From NCBI RefSeq assembly GCF_003259435.1, contig NZ_QLMA01000009.1, positions 5,313 through 69,312 of the forward strand: DNA of 64,000 bases. The letters run 5' to 3'. Source of the stretch: Chitinophaga dinghuensis. Lineage in GTDB: Bacteria > Bacteroidota > Bacteroidia > Chitinophagales > Chitinophagaceae. Within the stretch, counting starts at the first letter, position 1. Every line of letters starts with the position of its first letter. A model generated the notes under the pieces. The model saw nothing but the letters and a program-made list of their open reading frames with translations. It made no database searches and was not told the DNA's origin. The position numbers were made by a program, and so were the translations under genes. Of this stretch, positions 33,906-43,779 are shown piece after piece.

Positions 33906-35342
33906 ATGCATTTAAAATACGAATCCACACTGAGAGAACCTTTAGTAGACGGGGTTAAGGATTATCACCAGGTAACGGAAGATATCATTAGTCCTATCGA
34001 GGCTAAGCCTGGAAAATTGTGGTATGTAGGCTTTTTTATATCACTTGCACTGTTGGGCTTCGGCGCATTTTCAGTGTTTTGGCAGATCTACTTCGGGGTC
34101 GGTGTATGGAATCTGAATAAAACCATCGGTTGGGGTTGGGATATCACCAACTTCGTATGGTGGGTAGGTATCGGTCACGCCGGTACCCTGATTTCTGCGA
34201 TCCTCCTGCTGTTCCGTCAGGGATGGCGTACAGGGGTAAACCGTGCGGCAGAAGCGATGACCATCTTCGCGGTAATGTGCGCCGGCCAGTTCCCAATTAT
34301 TCACATGGGTCGCGTATGGATGGCATTCTTCATTTTGCCTTACCCTAACACCCGCGGTCCGGTATGGGTTAACTTTAACTCTCCGCTCCTCTGGGACGTA
34401 TTCGCGATCTCCACTTACTTCACCGTTTCCCTGTTGTTCTGGTACTCTGGTCTTCTGCCAGATTTTGCTACCATCCGCGACAGAGCAAAAACTAAACTGC
34501 GTAAGTTATTATATGGTGTAGCTTCTTTCGGTTGGACCGGTTCTACCAAGCACTGGCAACGTCATGAATCACTGTCACTCGTACTGGCTGGTTTATCTAC
34601 TCCACTGGTACTCTCCGTACACACCATCGTATCTTTTGACTTCGCGACATCTGTAATCCCTGGTTGGCATACTACCATCTTCCCTCCATACTTCGTGGCA
34701 GGTGCGATCTTCTCCGGATTCGCGATGGTAAACACCCTGCTGATCATCACCCGTAAAATCCTCAACCTGGAAGAATATATTACCGTTGGTCACATGGAAG
34801 CCATGAACAAGGTAATCGTACTGACAGGTTCTGTGGTAGGTTGTGCTTACCTGACTGAGCTCTTCATGGCTTGGTACGGCGCTAACCCATATGAGTTCGA
34901 TACATTCTTCAAATACCGTGCAGCAGGTCCTCTGGGCTGGTCTTACTGGATCATGATGACATGTAACGTAATCTCTCCGCAGGTATTCTGGTTCCGCAAA
35001 ATGAGAAGAAGCGTTGCTGTGACATTCTTCATGTCCATCATCGTTAACATCGGTATGTGGTTCGAGCGTTTCGTAATTATCTGTACTTCTCTGTATCGTG
35101 ACTACCTGCCATCCAGCTGGTCTTACTATCGTCCATCCTGGCCAGAAGTTGGTTTCTACATGGGTACTTTCGGTCTGTTCTTCACTTGCTATTTCCTGTT
35201 CGCTAAATACTTCCCGGTAATCGCGGTAGCTGAGATCAAGTCTATCCTGAAAACTTCCGGTGAGAACTTTAAAGAGAAAATGGAAGTGTACGAAGAACAA
35301 CCAGATGAGAAATTTGCTCACGATGTTGCTCACGCACACTAA
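33906..35342 (+). CDS. actC: Alternative complex III subunit ActC, NrfD-like quinol-site membrane protein
   Basis: The 478-residue protein has about ten membrane segments of the NrfD/PsrC type (GWGWDITNFVWWVGIGHAGT, GQFPIIHMGRVW, SVHTIVSFDFA). ActC carries the quinol-binding site and contributes to proposed proton conduction. The C-terminal tail is soluble and acidic, ending in a His-rich AHDVAHAH. A heptad repeat lies just before its start. Confidence 0.95.
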   Translation: MHLKYESTLREPLVDGVKDYHQVTEDIISPIEAKPGKLWYVGFFISLALLGFGAFSVFWQIYFGVGVWNLNKTIGWGWDITNFVWWVGIGHAGTLISAILLLFRQGWRTGVNRAAEAMTIFAVMCAGQFPIIHMGRVWMAFFILPYPNTRGPVWVNFNSPLLWDVFAISTYFTVSLLFWYSGLLPDFATIRDRAKTKLRKLLYGVASFGWTGSTKHWQRHESLSLVLAGLSTPLVLSVHTIVSFDFATSVIPGWHTTIFPPYFVAGAIFSGFAMVNTLLIITRKILNLEEYITVGHMEAMNKVIVLTGSVVGCAYLTELFMAWYGANPYEFDTFFKYRAAGPLGWSYWIMMTCNVISPQVFWFRKMRRSVAVTFFMSIIVNIGMWFERFVIICTSLYRDYLPSSWSYYRPSWPEVGFYMGTFGLFFTCYFLFAKYFPVIAVAEIKSILKTSGENFKEKMEVYEEQPDEKFAHDVAHAH

Positions 35343-35387
35343 TTGACGAAACAGAATTAATTAATTGGACTTTGAATTTTTAAATAT

Positions 35388-35981
35388 ATGGCTGTTAAAA
35401 ATTTTGTTGTAGGGTTGTTTGACGATGAGGCAGTGTTGTTCCCAGCGGTAAAGAAAGTACGTACAGCTGGTTACAAGTTACACGATGTGTACACTCCTTT
35501 CCCAATTCACGGCCTCGATCATGCGATGGGCCTGAGAGAATCCAGCCTGCACACAGCCGGTTTTATTTACGGTATTACCGGTACTACTACGGCATTATCT
35601 TTTATGAGCTGGGTATTCAATGTGGATTGGCCGCTGAATATCGGTGGTAAACCACACTTCCCTTTACCAGCTTTCATTCCTATCACTTTTGAGTTGACAG
35701 TTCTCTTCGCAGCGGTAGGTATGGTGATGACTTTCTGCTACCTGTGTCAGTTAATGCCAGGTGTGAAAAAGCACATCTTCCACCCAAGACAAACCGATGA
35801 TAAGTTTGTTATGGTAATCGAACTGACTGAAAAAACCAATGCAGAAGAAGTGAAAAACTTCCTGAAAGCAAGTGGCGCTCACGATATCGAAGAGCAACAA
35901 GCAGAAGCAGGATGGTGGTTCGGTAGATTCGATAAGGATGATGAACCTTATCTCCGTAAGGTTAAACCGGTAAACGCGTAA
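35388..35981 (+). CDS. actD: Alternative complex III subunit ActD (DUF3341)
   Basis: The 197-residue protein has two membrane spans (about 55-80 and 100-125) and soluble ends. The family start KNFVVGLFDDEAVLFPAVKK and PFPIHGLDHAMGL are characteristic of DUF3341/ActD. It is a structural subunit of complex III that packs against ActC on the membrane. The 45-bp gap from actC fits co-transcription. Confidence 0.95.
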   Translation: MAVKNFVVGLFDDEAVLFPAVKKVRTAGYKLHDVYTPFPIHGLDHAMGLRESSLHTAGFIYGITGTTTALSFMSWVFNVDWPLNIGGKPHFPLPAFIPITFELTVLFAAVGMVMTFCYLCQLMPGVKKHIFHPRQTDDKFVMVIELTEKTNAEEVKNFLKASGAHDIEEQQAEAGWWFGRFDKDDEPYLRKVKPVNA

Positions 35982-36055
35982 TTAAAAACAGCAAAAATCG
36001 ACAGTGGCAGATGCGACTGTGCCAACAGGAACATCTGCCAGTTAAATAAATTCTG

Positions 36056-36664
36056 ATGAAAAGGACTTCCAACATATTGATTGTAGCCGCATTGGCAACT
36101 GGAGCTTTCCTGACAGCTTGTAACAGAGGGGAAAACAACAGAAAGCCAGGCAGGATTTATATGCCAGACATGTATGAATCCCGTGCGTATGAATTTTACA
36201 GTGCTCGTTTGTCAGGTTTGAAACCAGTGGAAGGAACAGTAAAAAGAGGTGAAGTATTACCATACCACCTGAAAGAATCAGATACTGCTCTGGCTAATCT
36301 GGTAAAAAATCCGTTGACTATCACAGCAGCAGATCTGCAGGAAGGTGAACGCTTATTCAACATTTACTGCGGTATTTGCCACGGTACTGCTATGGACGGT
36401 AACGGCCCACTGTATAAAGGTGGTGACGGTCCTTATCCAGCTGCACCAGCTAATCTGGCAACCGGTCCTAAAGCAGCTTACACTGAAGGTCGTCTCTTCC
36501 ATGTGATGACTTACGGTTACAACGCAATGGGTAGCTACGCCAGCCAGCTGGACAGAGAACAGCGCTGGAAGATAGCAGCTTATATCAAAAGCAAGAACGC
36601 TCCATCCGCTGCACCTGCAGCCGCTGCAGCCGCTCCTGCTAAAGATAGCGCAGCCGCTAAATAA
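36056..36664 (+). CDS. actE: Alternative complex III subunit ActE, monoheme cytochrome c lipoprotein
   Basis: The 202-residue product has a lipobox at Cys22 (GAFLTAC), one CGICH heme motif at about 105 and a likely axial Met in MTYGYNAMGSYA. A low-complexity Ala/Pro tail ends the protein. As a lipid-anchored cytochrome c it is the likely electron donor to the oxidase, which has no fused cytochrome domain on its subunit II. Confidence 0.94.
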   Translation: MKRTSNILIVAALATGAFLTACNRGENNRKPGRIYMPDMYESRAYEFYSARLSGLKPVEGTVKRGEVLPYHLKESDTALANLVKNPLTITAADLQEGERLFNIYCGICHGTAMDGNGPLYKGGDGPYPAAPANLATGPKAAYTEGRLFHVMTYGYNAMGSYASQLDREQRWKIAAYIKSKNAPSAAPAAAAAAPAKDSAAAK

Positions 36665-36711
36665 GAATGAGAGTTAAACTGAATTTCAAACAAGTATTTT
36701 AAAATACGATA

Positions 36712-37917
36712 ATGAAAGACCAATTTGTAGTTCCAGCAAGATTAAAAAAGACCAGCTTCGTTTTGATGGGCGTGGGCTTGCTGACTTTATTGATCGGATT
36801 AATCGCGTTCAAGGATGAGAACGCTACACGTTTCTGGGCAGGCCTGTTGCAAAATAGCAGCTTCTTTTTGCTGATTACATTAGCCAGCACCTTCTTTATT
36901 GCTGCTACAACCCTGGCACATGGTGGTTGGCAGATTGCATTCCGTCGTGTTCCTGAAGCGATCTCCATGGCAGTTCCTGCTCTGGCGATTATCCTCTTCG
37001 TTGTAGTGATGGCCCTGGTTTTTGGTGGTAAAGAACATATCTACCACTGGGTTAACCTGCACCACGTACACGAAGATCCAATTCTGACCTGGAAAGCGCC
37101 TTTCCTGAACAAATCTTTCTTCACCATCGCTACCATCCTGACACTGGGTCTGTGGATATTCTTTACCATCAAAATCCGTAACATGTCTAAGGAAGAAGAT
37201 GGTTGGGATCTGAAACCTGAAACCGGTAAAAAAATCCTCTGGAGAAATACCGTAGTAGCAGGTGGATTCCTGGTAGTATTTACCCTCAGCGTTGGTTCTA
37301 CCACTCCATGGCTCTGGCTGATGAGCATCGATGCTCACTGGTTCTCTACCATGTATTCCTGGTATACCTTCGCCAGCACCTGGGTTTCTGGCCTGGCGCT
37401 GATCTCTCTGTTCGTGGTTTACCTGAAAAAAAATGGGTACCTCACTTACGTTACTGAAGAACACCTGCATGACCTCGGTAAATTCATGTTTGCATTCAGC
37501 ATCTTCTGGGCTTACCTCTGGTTCTCTCAATATATGCTGATCTGGTACGCAAACATGCCAGAAGAAACCGCTTACTTCCAACCACGCGTGTGGGGCGAAT
37601 GGCGTCCAATCTTCTTCCTGAACCTGCTGATCAACTTTATCACTCCGTTGCTGTTCCTGATGAAAAGGGATACAAAACGTAACTATTCCGCTATCGTATT
37701 CATTGCCATCGTTATCATCGCAGGTCACTGGCTCGATTTCTGGCAAATGGTTTACCCAGGTACTGTAAAACAATTGCAGTTCCCTTGGTACGAGATGGGC
37801 TTAGGCTTAGGTTTTGTTGGGCTGATCATATTCCTGGTTTCCAACCAGCTGACTAAAGCTGCACTGGTTCCAAAAAATCACCCTTACCTGAAAGAGAGTA
37901 TTATTCACCACACCTAG
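36712..37917 (+). CDS. actF: Alternative complex III subunit ActF, NrfD-like membrane protein
   Basis: The 401-residue protein has about ten membrane segments and lacks cofactor motifs. Features such as STTPWLWLMSIDAHWFSTM and FWAYLWFSQYMLIWYANMPEE are typical of the quinol:cytochrome c oxidoreductase membrane subunit ActF. It is paralogous to ActC and closes the six-gene act set. The cox genes follow after 63 bp. Confidence 0.94.
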   Translation: MKDQFVVPARLKKTSFVLMGVGLLTLLIGLIAFKDENATRFWAGLLQNSSFFLLITLASTFFIAATTLAHGGWQIAFRRVPEAISMAVPALAIILFVVVMALVFGGKEHIYHWVNLHHVHEDPILTWKAPFLNKSFFTIATILTLGLWIFFTIKIRNMSKEEDGWDLKPETGKKILWRNTVVAGGFLVVFTLSVGSTTPWLWLMSIDAHWFSTMYSWYTFASTWVSGLALISLFVVYLKKNGYLTYVTEEHLHDLGKFMFAFSIFWAYLWFSQYMLIWYANMPEETAYFQPRVWGEWRPIFFLNLLINFITPLLFLMKRDTKRNYSAIVFIAIVIIAGHWLDFWQMVYPGTVKQLQFPWYEMGLGLGFVGLIIFLVSNQLTKAALVPKNHPYLKESIIHHT

Positions 37918-37980
37918 TCAGGTGCTAATGGAGAACAGATAAAACAAAAGCATTAGATAACTTAATTATTTCATATAGCA

Positions 37981-39021
37981 ATGTCAGGATTTTTAGCAGT
38001 CTTAGTTGTTGTTCTCATATTCATAGTCATCTTCCAGATTGCGAAGGCGAGCGAATATGTGTCCATATTGAAGGGAGAAAAGAAAGCGCGCCAGCAAAGT
38101 AACCGTATCAATGGTTTTCTGCTGATAGCATTCCTGGTGCTGGGGCTTATAGGAGTTTACTACTGTAACGATTTGCTGAAAGGGAAAATCCTGGGCGAAT
38201 CTGCCTCTGATCAGGGTGAAGGCGTAGATAAATTAATCTACGTTACCCTCCTCATCACCGGTGTCGTGTTTGTAATTACACAGATTCTTCTCTTCGTATT
38301 TGCATTCAAATATCAGGAAAAAGAAGGCCGTGAAGCATTCTACTTCCCACATAGTAATAAACTCGAAGTTATTTGGACAGTTATCCCGGCTATCGCCCTG
38401 ACTATCCTCGTAGCTTTCGGTCTGAAACACTGGTTCCAGCTGACTTCCGACGCTCCTGCTAATGCAGCGATCGTTGAAATCACCGGTAAACAGTTTAACT
38501 GGCTGATCCGTTACCCAGGTAAAGATGGTCAGCTCGGCCGTCGCAGCGTTCATCTGATTGATCCTGCCGCGTCCAATGAGCTGGGTGTTGACTGGAACGA
38601 TCCGCTGAGTAAAGATGACTTCCAGGCAACTGAAGTTCACCTGGTAGTTGGTAAACCAGTAAAATTTGTAATCGGTTCCCGCGATGTTATTCACGACGTT
38701 GGTCTGCCTCAGTTCCGCCTGAAAATGGATGCGGTTCCTGGTATCCCAACCACACTGTGGTTCACTCCTAAATTCACTACTAAACAAATGAAGGAGAAAA
38801 CCAGCAACCCTGATTTCACTTACGAAATCTCTTGCGATCAGATGTGCGGTTCCGGTCACTACTCCATGAGAGGCGTAATCGTGGTAGAAACACAAGCAGA
38901 ATATGATGCATGGGTAGCAAAACAACCTACTCAATACAGCCTGGCTCACCCGGCGGATGCGCCTGCTGCAGCTCCTAAGGCTGATAGTGCACAAAAAACT
39001 GTGGCTGCCAATATCAAGTAA
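37981..39021 (+). CDS. coxB: Cytochrome c oxidase subunit II
   Basis: The 346-residue protein has three hydrophobic N-terminal segments and a cupredoxin domain. The CuA ligands are visible as His238 (VIHDVGLPQF) and Cys285, Cys289, His293 and Met296 (CDQMCGSGHYSM). It has no CxxCH, so this is an aa3-type and not caa3-type subunit II. The extra first membrane segment (about 1-25) and the Ala/Pro-rich tail are common in Bacteroidota. Confidence 0.96.
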   Translation: MSGFLAVLVVVLIFIVIFQIAKASEYVSILKGEKKARQQSNRINGFLLIAFLVLGLIGVYYCNDLLKGKILGESASDQGEGVDKLIYVTLLITGVVFVITQILLFVFAFKYQEKEGREAFYFPHSNKLEVIWTVIPAIALTILVAFGLKHWFQLTSDAPANAAIVEITGKQFNWLIRYPGKDGQLGRRSVHLIDPAASNELGVDWNDPLSKDDFQATEVHLVVGKPVKFVIGSRDVIHDVGLPQFRLKMDAVPGIPTTLWFTPKFTTKQMKEKTSNPDFTYEISCDQMCGSGHYSMRGVIVVETQAEYDAWVAKQPTQYSLAHPADAPAAAPKADSAQKTVAANIK

Positions 39022-39136
39022 GCCTTAATTTTGTGAAGAAGAAATTTTTGACGGAGTACAATTAATAACATTCAAAATAAAACTCACTCACGAAGAAACT
39101 TCCCGGGTGTGAGTTTATAAATAAACCGAACCGATT

Positions 39137-40951
39137 ATGAGTAACGAAGCAACATTGCACAGTCAACAGGAGGTTATGCACGGCGCGGGAGCACATGATC
39201 ACCATGATCATGGGCACCATCATGAAAGTTTCATATCTAAGTATGTGTTCAGCATGGACCATAAAATGATTGCCAAACAATTCCTGATCACAGGTATTAT
39301 TTGGGCTATCATTGGCGCCTTCTTCTCTGTACTGTTCCGTTTGCAACTCGGATATCCCGATGCTACTTTCCCTTGGCTGGAAAGCATCCTCGGCCACTGG
39401 GCGAAAGGTGGTCGTATTTCCCCTGAAGCATATTACGCTCTGGTTACCATGCACGGTACCATCCTCGTATTCTTCGTATTAACTGCCGGCTTGTCTGGTA
39501 CCTTCTCCAACCTGCTTATTCCTCTGCAGGTAGGTGCCCGCGACATGGCGTCCCCTTTCATGAACTGCCTCTCCTACTGGTTCTTCTTCCTGGCGAGCCT
39601 GGTAATGATGGCCTCCCTGTTTGTTCAAACAGGTCCTGCTTCTGGTGGTTGGACAATGTACCCTCCACTGAGTGCACTGGGTGATGCTTCTATCGGTTCT
39701 AAAATAGGTGTGGACTTGTGGCTCACCTCCATGGCGCTGTTCGTTGTGTCTCAGCTGCTGGGTGGTCTGAACTACATCTCTACTATCCTCAACATGCGTG
39801 CTAAAGGTATGAGCATGACCAAAATGCCACTGACAATCTGGTCATTCTTCTTTACCGCTGTACTGGGCGTTCTGTCTTTCCCTGTTCTGCTGTCAGGCTT
39901 CATCCTGCTGCTCATGGATCGTCATGCTGGTACCAGCTTCTACCTGTCCGACATCTTCATCGCTGGTAAAGCACTGGCTAACGAAGGCGGTAGCGCAATC
40001 CTCTATCAACACTTATTCTGGTTCCTCGGTCACCCTGAGGTATATATCATTATCCTTCCTGCAATGGGTATGGTATCTGAAGTTCTCGCGGTTTCTTCCC
40101 GCAAACCAATCTTCGGTTACCTCGCGATGGTGGGCTCCCTGTTCGCTATCTGTATCCTGGCCTTCCTCGTATGGGCACACCATATGTTCGTGACTGGTCT
40201 GAACCCATTCCTTGGTGCGTTCTTCGTACTGTTAACACTCCTGATCGCGGTTCCTTCCGCCATCAAAGTGTTCAACTGGCTGACCACCATCTGGAAAGGT
40301 AATATCAACTTTACCCCTGCTTCCCTGTTCTCCATCGGTTTCGTGAGCACTTTCATCTCCGGTGGTCTGACTGGTATCTGGCTGGGTAACTCTTCTATCG
40401 ATATTCACCTGCACGATACTTACTTCGTAATCGCTCACTTCCACATTGTAATGGGTGTGTCTGCATTCTTTGGTATGTTCGCCGGTATTTACCACTGGTT
40501 CCCTAAAATGTATGGCCGCTTCATGAACAATACCCTGGGTTATATCCACTTCTGGGTAACCCTGGTAGGTGCTTATTGCATCTTCTGGCCTATGCACTAC
40601 GAAGGTATGGCGGGTATGCCTAGAAGATATTTCGACTACTCTACCTGGACTTCTTTCAACCAGTTCAGTGGTCTGAACCAATTCATCAGCTTCGTAGTAA
40701 TCCTCGTATTCGCGGTGCAGCTGCTGTTTGTGTTCAACTTCTTCTACAGCATCTTCAAAGGTAGAAAAATGACTACCCAGAATCCATTTAAAGCCACTAC
40801 CCTGGAATGGACCACTCCAATTCACGGTATTCACGGTAACTGGCCTGGCGAAATTCCAGAAGTTCACCGTTGGGCTTATGATTACAGTAAAGATGGTAGA
40901 GACTTTATTCCTCAGACTGAGCCTCTCGGTCCTAACGAATCAGGTCACTAA
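39137..40951 (+). CDS. coxA: Cytochrome c oxidase subunit I
   Basis: The 604-residue protein has twelve core membrane segments. CuB ligands are His299 (GHPEVYI, with the Tyr303 cross-link) and His348/His349 (WAHHMFVTG); heme ligands lie in AHFHIVM. The N-terminal 35 residues are strikingly His-rich (HDHHDHGHHHE). It reduces oxygen to water and pumps protons. A weak stem (AAACTCAC, 39080-39116) lies in the coxB-coxA gap and might tune expression. Confidence 0.97.
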   Translation: MSNEATLHSQQEVMHGAGAHDHHDHGHHHESFISKYVFSMDHKMIAKQFLITGIIWAIIGAFFSVLFRLQLGYPDATFPWLESILGHWAKGGRISPEAYYALVTMHGTILVFFVLTAGLSGTFSNLLIPLQVGARDMASPFMNCLSYWFFFLASLVMMASLFVQTGPASGGWTMYPPLSALGDASIGSKIGVDLWLTSMALFVVSQLLGGLNYISTILNMRAKGMSMTKMPLTIWSFFFTAVLGVLSFPVLLSGFILLLMDRHAGTSFYLSDIFIAGKALANEGGSAILYQHLFWFLGHPEVYIIILPAMGMVSEVLAVSSRKPIFGYLAMVGSLFAICILAFLVWAHHMFVTGLNPFLGAFFVLLTLLIAVPSAIKVFNWLTTIWKGNINFTPASLFSIGFVSTFISGGLTGIWLGNSSIDIHLHDTYFVIAHFHIVMGVSAFFGMFAGIYHWFPKMYGRFMNNTLGYIHFWVTLVGAYCIFWPMHYEGMAGMPRRYFDYSTWTSFNQFSGLNQFISFVVILVFAVQLLFVFNFFYSIFKGRKMTTQNPFKATTLEWTTPIHGIHGNWPGEIPEVHRWAYDYSKDGRDFIPQTEPLGPNESGH

Positions 40952-41061
40952 CAATAATATTTCAGGTGCCGGCAGGTATTTGTTTGCCTGCCGGAACTTG
41001 TTTAACTGTGATGTTTGTAAATTTGTCCTGAGCTAATTTTCAGGATGTGGTTAGAAAAAAA

Positions 41062-41961
41062 ATGTTGCAAGAAAACTCCATAAAGTTGTCGACATCGTAT
41101 GCAGTAGCAAGCAAAGTGAAGGATTACTCTCAGTTAATGAAGTTTAATCTCACTTTCATGGTGGTATTCTCCTCTGTGGTGGCTTATCTGCTGGTGCCGG
41201 AGGTGGCGTTTAACATTGTAAAAGTTCTTTTATTATTTGCTGGTGGGTTACTGGTTTCCGGATCAGCTAATACCATCAACCAGATATGGGAAAAGGAAAC
41301 GGACAAGCTAATGGCACGCACTGCCGTACGTCCGCTGCCAGCTGGTCGGATGACCAATGGCGAAGCGATCGCACTGGCTGTCATCACCGGAGTAAGCGGT
41401 ATCCTCATTATGGGATTCTGCTTTAACTGGTTAAGTGCCGCATTAAGCCTCTTGTCGCTGGTGTTATACGGTTTCGTATACACTCCCTGGAAGAAATGGA
41501 ATTCACTCGCCGTTTTAGTGGGTGCTGTTCCGGGCGCTATGCCCCTGCTGATTGGCTGGGCTGCAGGCGCCAATAATCTTGCAGAAGGCGGCTGGTCTCT
41601 GTTCGCGATCCAATTCCTTTGGCAATTTCCGCACTTCTGGGCTATCGCCTGGATTGCTTATAAAGACTATGCCAGGGCCGGTTTCAAATTATTACCTGCC
41701 AACGGTGAACCTAATAAATTCACCGCATTGCAGGCAGTGTTATATACGCTGTTAATTATTCCAGCAGGCGTAGCTCCTTATCTGCTGCACATTACAGGAC
41801 GGATTTCGGCCATCGTTGCCATTTTAGCCGGATTATTCTTCTTATACAGGGCAGTTAATCTGTACCGTAAGAACGATATTCCAGCTGCAAGGAAACTGAT
41901 GTTCGGCTCCTATATTTACCTGACAATCGTTCAGCTGTCACAGCTGCTGGATAAATATTAA
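41062..41961 (+). CDS. ctaB: Protoheme IX farnesyltransferase (heme O synthase)
   Basis: The ATG at 41062 (MLQENSIKLS) is chosen over a GTG five codons upstream. The 299-residue UbiA-family protein has about nine membrane segments and the prenyl-diphosphate site NTINQIWEKETDKLMART, followed by RPLPAGRM. A second Asp-rich loop is replaced by AWIAYKDYARAGFKLLP, as in other heme O synthases. It supplies heme O for conversion to heme A of the oxidase encoded around it. Confidence 0.95.
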   Translation: MLQENSIKLSTSYAVASKVKDYSQLMKFNLTFMVVFSSVVAYLLVPEVAFNIVKVLLLFAGGLLVSGSANTINQIWEKETDKLMARTAVRPLPAGRMTNGEAIALAVITGVSGILIMGFCFNWLSAALSLLSLVLYGFVYTPWKKWNSLAVLVGAVPGAMPLLIGWAAGANNLAEGGWSLFAIQFLWQFPHFWAIAWIAYKDYARAGFKLLPANGEPNKFTALQAVLYTLLIIPAGVAPYLLHITGRISAIVAILAGLFFLYRAVNLYRKNDIPAARKLMFGSYIYLTIVQLSQLLDKY

Positions 41962-41969
41962 TCTGAAAT

Positions 41970-41975
41970 AGGAGG
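41970..41975 (+). promoter_or_regulatory. Unusually strong Shine-Dalgarno before the first subunit III gene
   Basis: AGGAGG sits 5 bp before the ATG at 41981. Most genes in this window have no such site, as is normal for Bacteroidota; it supports 41981 over the GTG at 41978. Confidence 0.5.
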
Positions 41976-41980
41976 AAGTG

Positions 41981-42544
41981 ATGCAAACAATGAGCATACA
42001 ACGTAAGAAAATACATCCGCACAAATATTCCCTTTGGATCGCCATGGGTAGCATTACCATGATGTTCATCGGTTTTACCAGTGCATACGTTGTGAAGAGG
42101 TCGCAGGCTAACTGGCTTGCTTTTGAATTACCACATATTTTCTGGCTCTCTACTGCCGTAATCTTACTCAGTAGTCTGACCATACACCTGGCTTTAAAGC
42201 AGTTTAAAGAAAGGAATATGCAACGCTACAAACAGCTGATAACCCTAACGGCTATCCTGGGTGTAGTATTTGCAGCTTGTCAATGGATCGGATTCACCCA
42301 AATGAAATCCGAAGGATTACCGCTCTCCGGACCGGTTTCCGCATCCTTTATTTATGTAATCGTAGGTGTGCATATCCTGCACGTGCTCGGTGGAGTTGTT
42401 GCCTTACTGGTAATGTTCTTCAGAGCTTACAGAACACGTGTTCGTACCTACAGCGCAGTGCCTATTGAAGTGGCCGCAACTTACTGGCATTTCGTAGACA
42501 TCCTGTGGATTTACCTGTTAGTATTTTTAAGTATCGCGAGATAA
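41981..42544 (+). CDS. Cytochrome c oxidase subunit III-like protein (short form)
   Basis: The 187-residue heme-copper oxidase subunit III family protein has five membrane segments (WIAMGSITMMFIGFTSAYVV, FIYVIVGVHILHVLGG, ATYWHFVDILWIYLLVFL). It lacks the first two helices of a classical seven-helix subunit III. A second subunit III gene follows 27 bp later, a tandem arrangement common in Bacteroidota oxidase operons. The two proteins may both be in the complex. Confidence 0.9.
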   Translation: MQTMSIQRKKIHPHKYSLWIAMGSITMMFIGFTSAYVVKRSQANWLAFELPHIFWLSTAVILLSSLTIHLALKQFKERNMQRYKQLITLTAILGVVFAACQWIGFTQMKSEGLPLSGPVSASFIYVIVGVHILHVLGGVVALLVMFFRAYRTRVRTYSAVPIEVAATYWHFVDILWIYLLVFLSIAR

Positions 42545-42571
42545 ACTTTGTAAAATTTTATAAAATAAACA

Positions 42572-43246
42572 ATGGATACAGCAGTTACAGCGAAGAAAAA
42601 ATGGTGGGCCGGAGGTTATTCTCCTTTTAATGTGAACTATGGCAAGTTGATGATGTGGTACTTCCTGATATCAGATGCGTTCACTTTCGGCGCATTGTTG
42701 ATTTCATATGGTACCATCCGGTTTTCCAGCACATCCTGGCCTGATCCGAATGAAGTGTTCAAGTCTTTCCCTGGTGCGGGACATGCAAACCTCCCATTGA
42801 TGTTTGTGAGCTTGATGACCTTCATCCTCATCATGAGTTCTGTAACAATGGTACTGGCCGTACACGCCGGTCACCACAGAGATAAAAAAGCAGTGGCTAA
42901 ATGGATGATCTTCACCATTATTGGTGGTATCGCCTTCCTTAGCTGCCAGGCTTGGGAATGGACACACCTGTATCATGAAGGTGCATGGTGGGGTCGTAAC
43001 CCTTTCACTAACGTTGATGGTACTGTTGCTACTACCAACTTTACTAACTTCTTCTTCACCATTACCGGTTTCCACGGTCTGCACGTAACATCCGGTGTGA
43101 TCATCAATATCATCATCCTGATCAACGTACTGAAAGGTACCTACGAACAGAGAGGTCACTATGAAATGGTTGAAAAAGTAGGTCTGTACTGGCACTTTGT
43201 AGATCTGGTTTGGGTATTTGTATTCACCTGCTTCTACCTGCTTTAA
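42572..43246 (+). CDS. coxC: Cytochrome c oxidase subunit III
   Basis: The 224-residue protein has about five membrane segments. The subunit III signature is seen in FFFTITGFHGLHVTSG and GLYWHFVDLVWVFVF, and the acidic residue in CQAWEWTHLYHEG may belong to the proton-uptake region. Sequence after the first helix includes an insert (FKSFPGAGHANLPLM). It stabilises subunit I. Confidence 0.93.
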   Translation: MDTAVTAKKKWWAGGYSPFNVNYGKLMMWYFLISDAFTFGALLISYGTIRFSSTSWPDPNEVFKSFPGAGHANLPLMFVSLMTFILIMSSVTMVLAVHAGHHRDKKAVAKWMIFTIIGGIAFLSCQAWEWTHLYHEGAWWGRNPFTNVDGTVATTNFTNFFFTITGFHGLHVTSGVIINIIILINVLKGTYEQRGHYEMVEKVGLYWHFVDLVWVFVFTCFYLL

Positions 43247-43317
43247 TAGCAGCGCCTTTACAAGGTTTATTGATTAACTGGAATCTGATTATAGAATTAT
43301 TTTAATAGAAAATAGAA

Positions 43318-43725
43318 ATGGAACATACACAGTCTGCTGAAGTGCTTGAACCTGTTCACCACGAGTCGTCTACCAAGGTTATCTGGCAAACGTTCTGGAT
43401 TCTGCTGGCTATTACTGTTTTTGAAGTAGGTCTGGCATTTTTACACCTGGAATATGGCTTCATGCCAAGAATGTTCTTGAATGGTGTATTCATCATCCTG
43501 ACTCTCTTCAAAGCGTTTTATATCGTTGCACGTTTCATGCACCTGGGTTCTGAAATCAGAAACCTGATAATGACCATCCTCATGCCACTGTTGCTGTTTG
43601 TTTGGTTCATTATCGCGTTCCTCTACGAAGGTCACTCCTGGAAAAATATGAGAAAAGATCTCGCTCCAGGTACTAAAGTAGAAGCACCTAAAGTGCCAAA
43701 CGCAGAACACGAGCCTCATCACTAA
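43318..43725 (+). CDS. coxD: Cytochrome c oxidase subunit IV
   Basis: The 135-residue protein has three membrane segments (VIWQTFWILLAITVFEVGLA, MFLNGVFIILTLFKAFYIVA, LIMTILMPLLLFVWFIIAF), matching prokaryotic oxidase subunit IV. The pattern RFMHLGSE after the second helix is typical. The C-terminus is polar with His residues. Confidence 0.9.
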   Translation: MEHTQSAEVLEPVHHESSTKVIWQTFWILLAITVFEVGLAFLHLEYGFMPRMFLNGVFIILTLFKAFYIVARFMHLGSEIRNLIMTILMPLLLFVWFIIAFLYEGHSWKNMRKDLAPGTKVEAPKVPNAEHEPHH

Positions 43726-43779
43726 TTACTTTGACTTTAAAATTATAGGATCATCTCACGCAGGGCTTTATTAGGAGTA

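Noticed and set aside
37981..39021. caa3-type subunit II with fused cytochrome c
   Set aside because: No CxxCH motif in the C-terminal part; only the CuA site is present.
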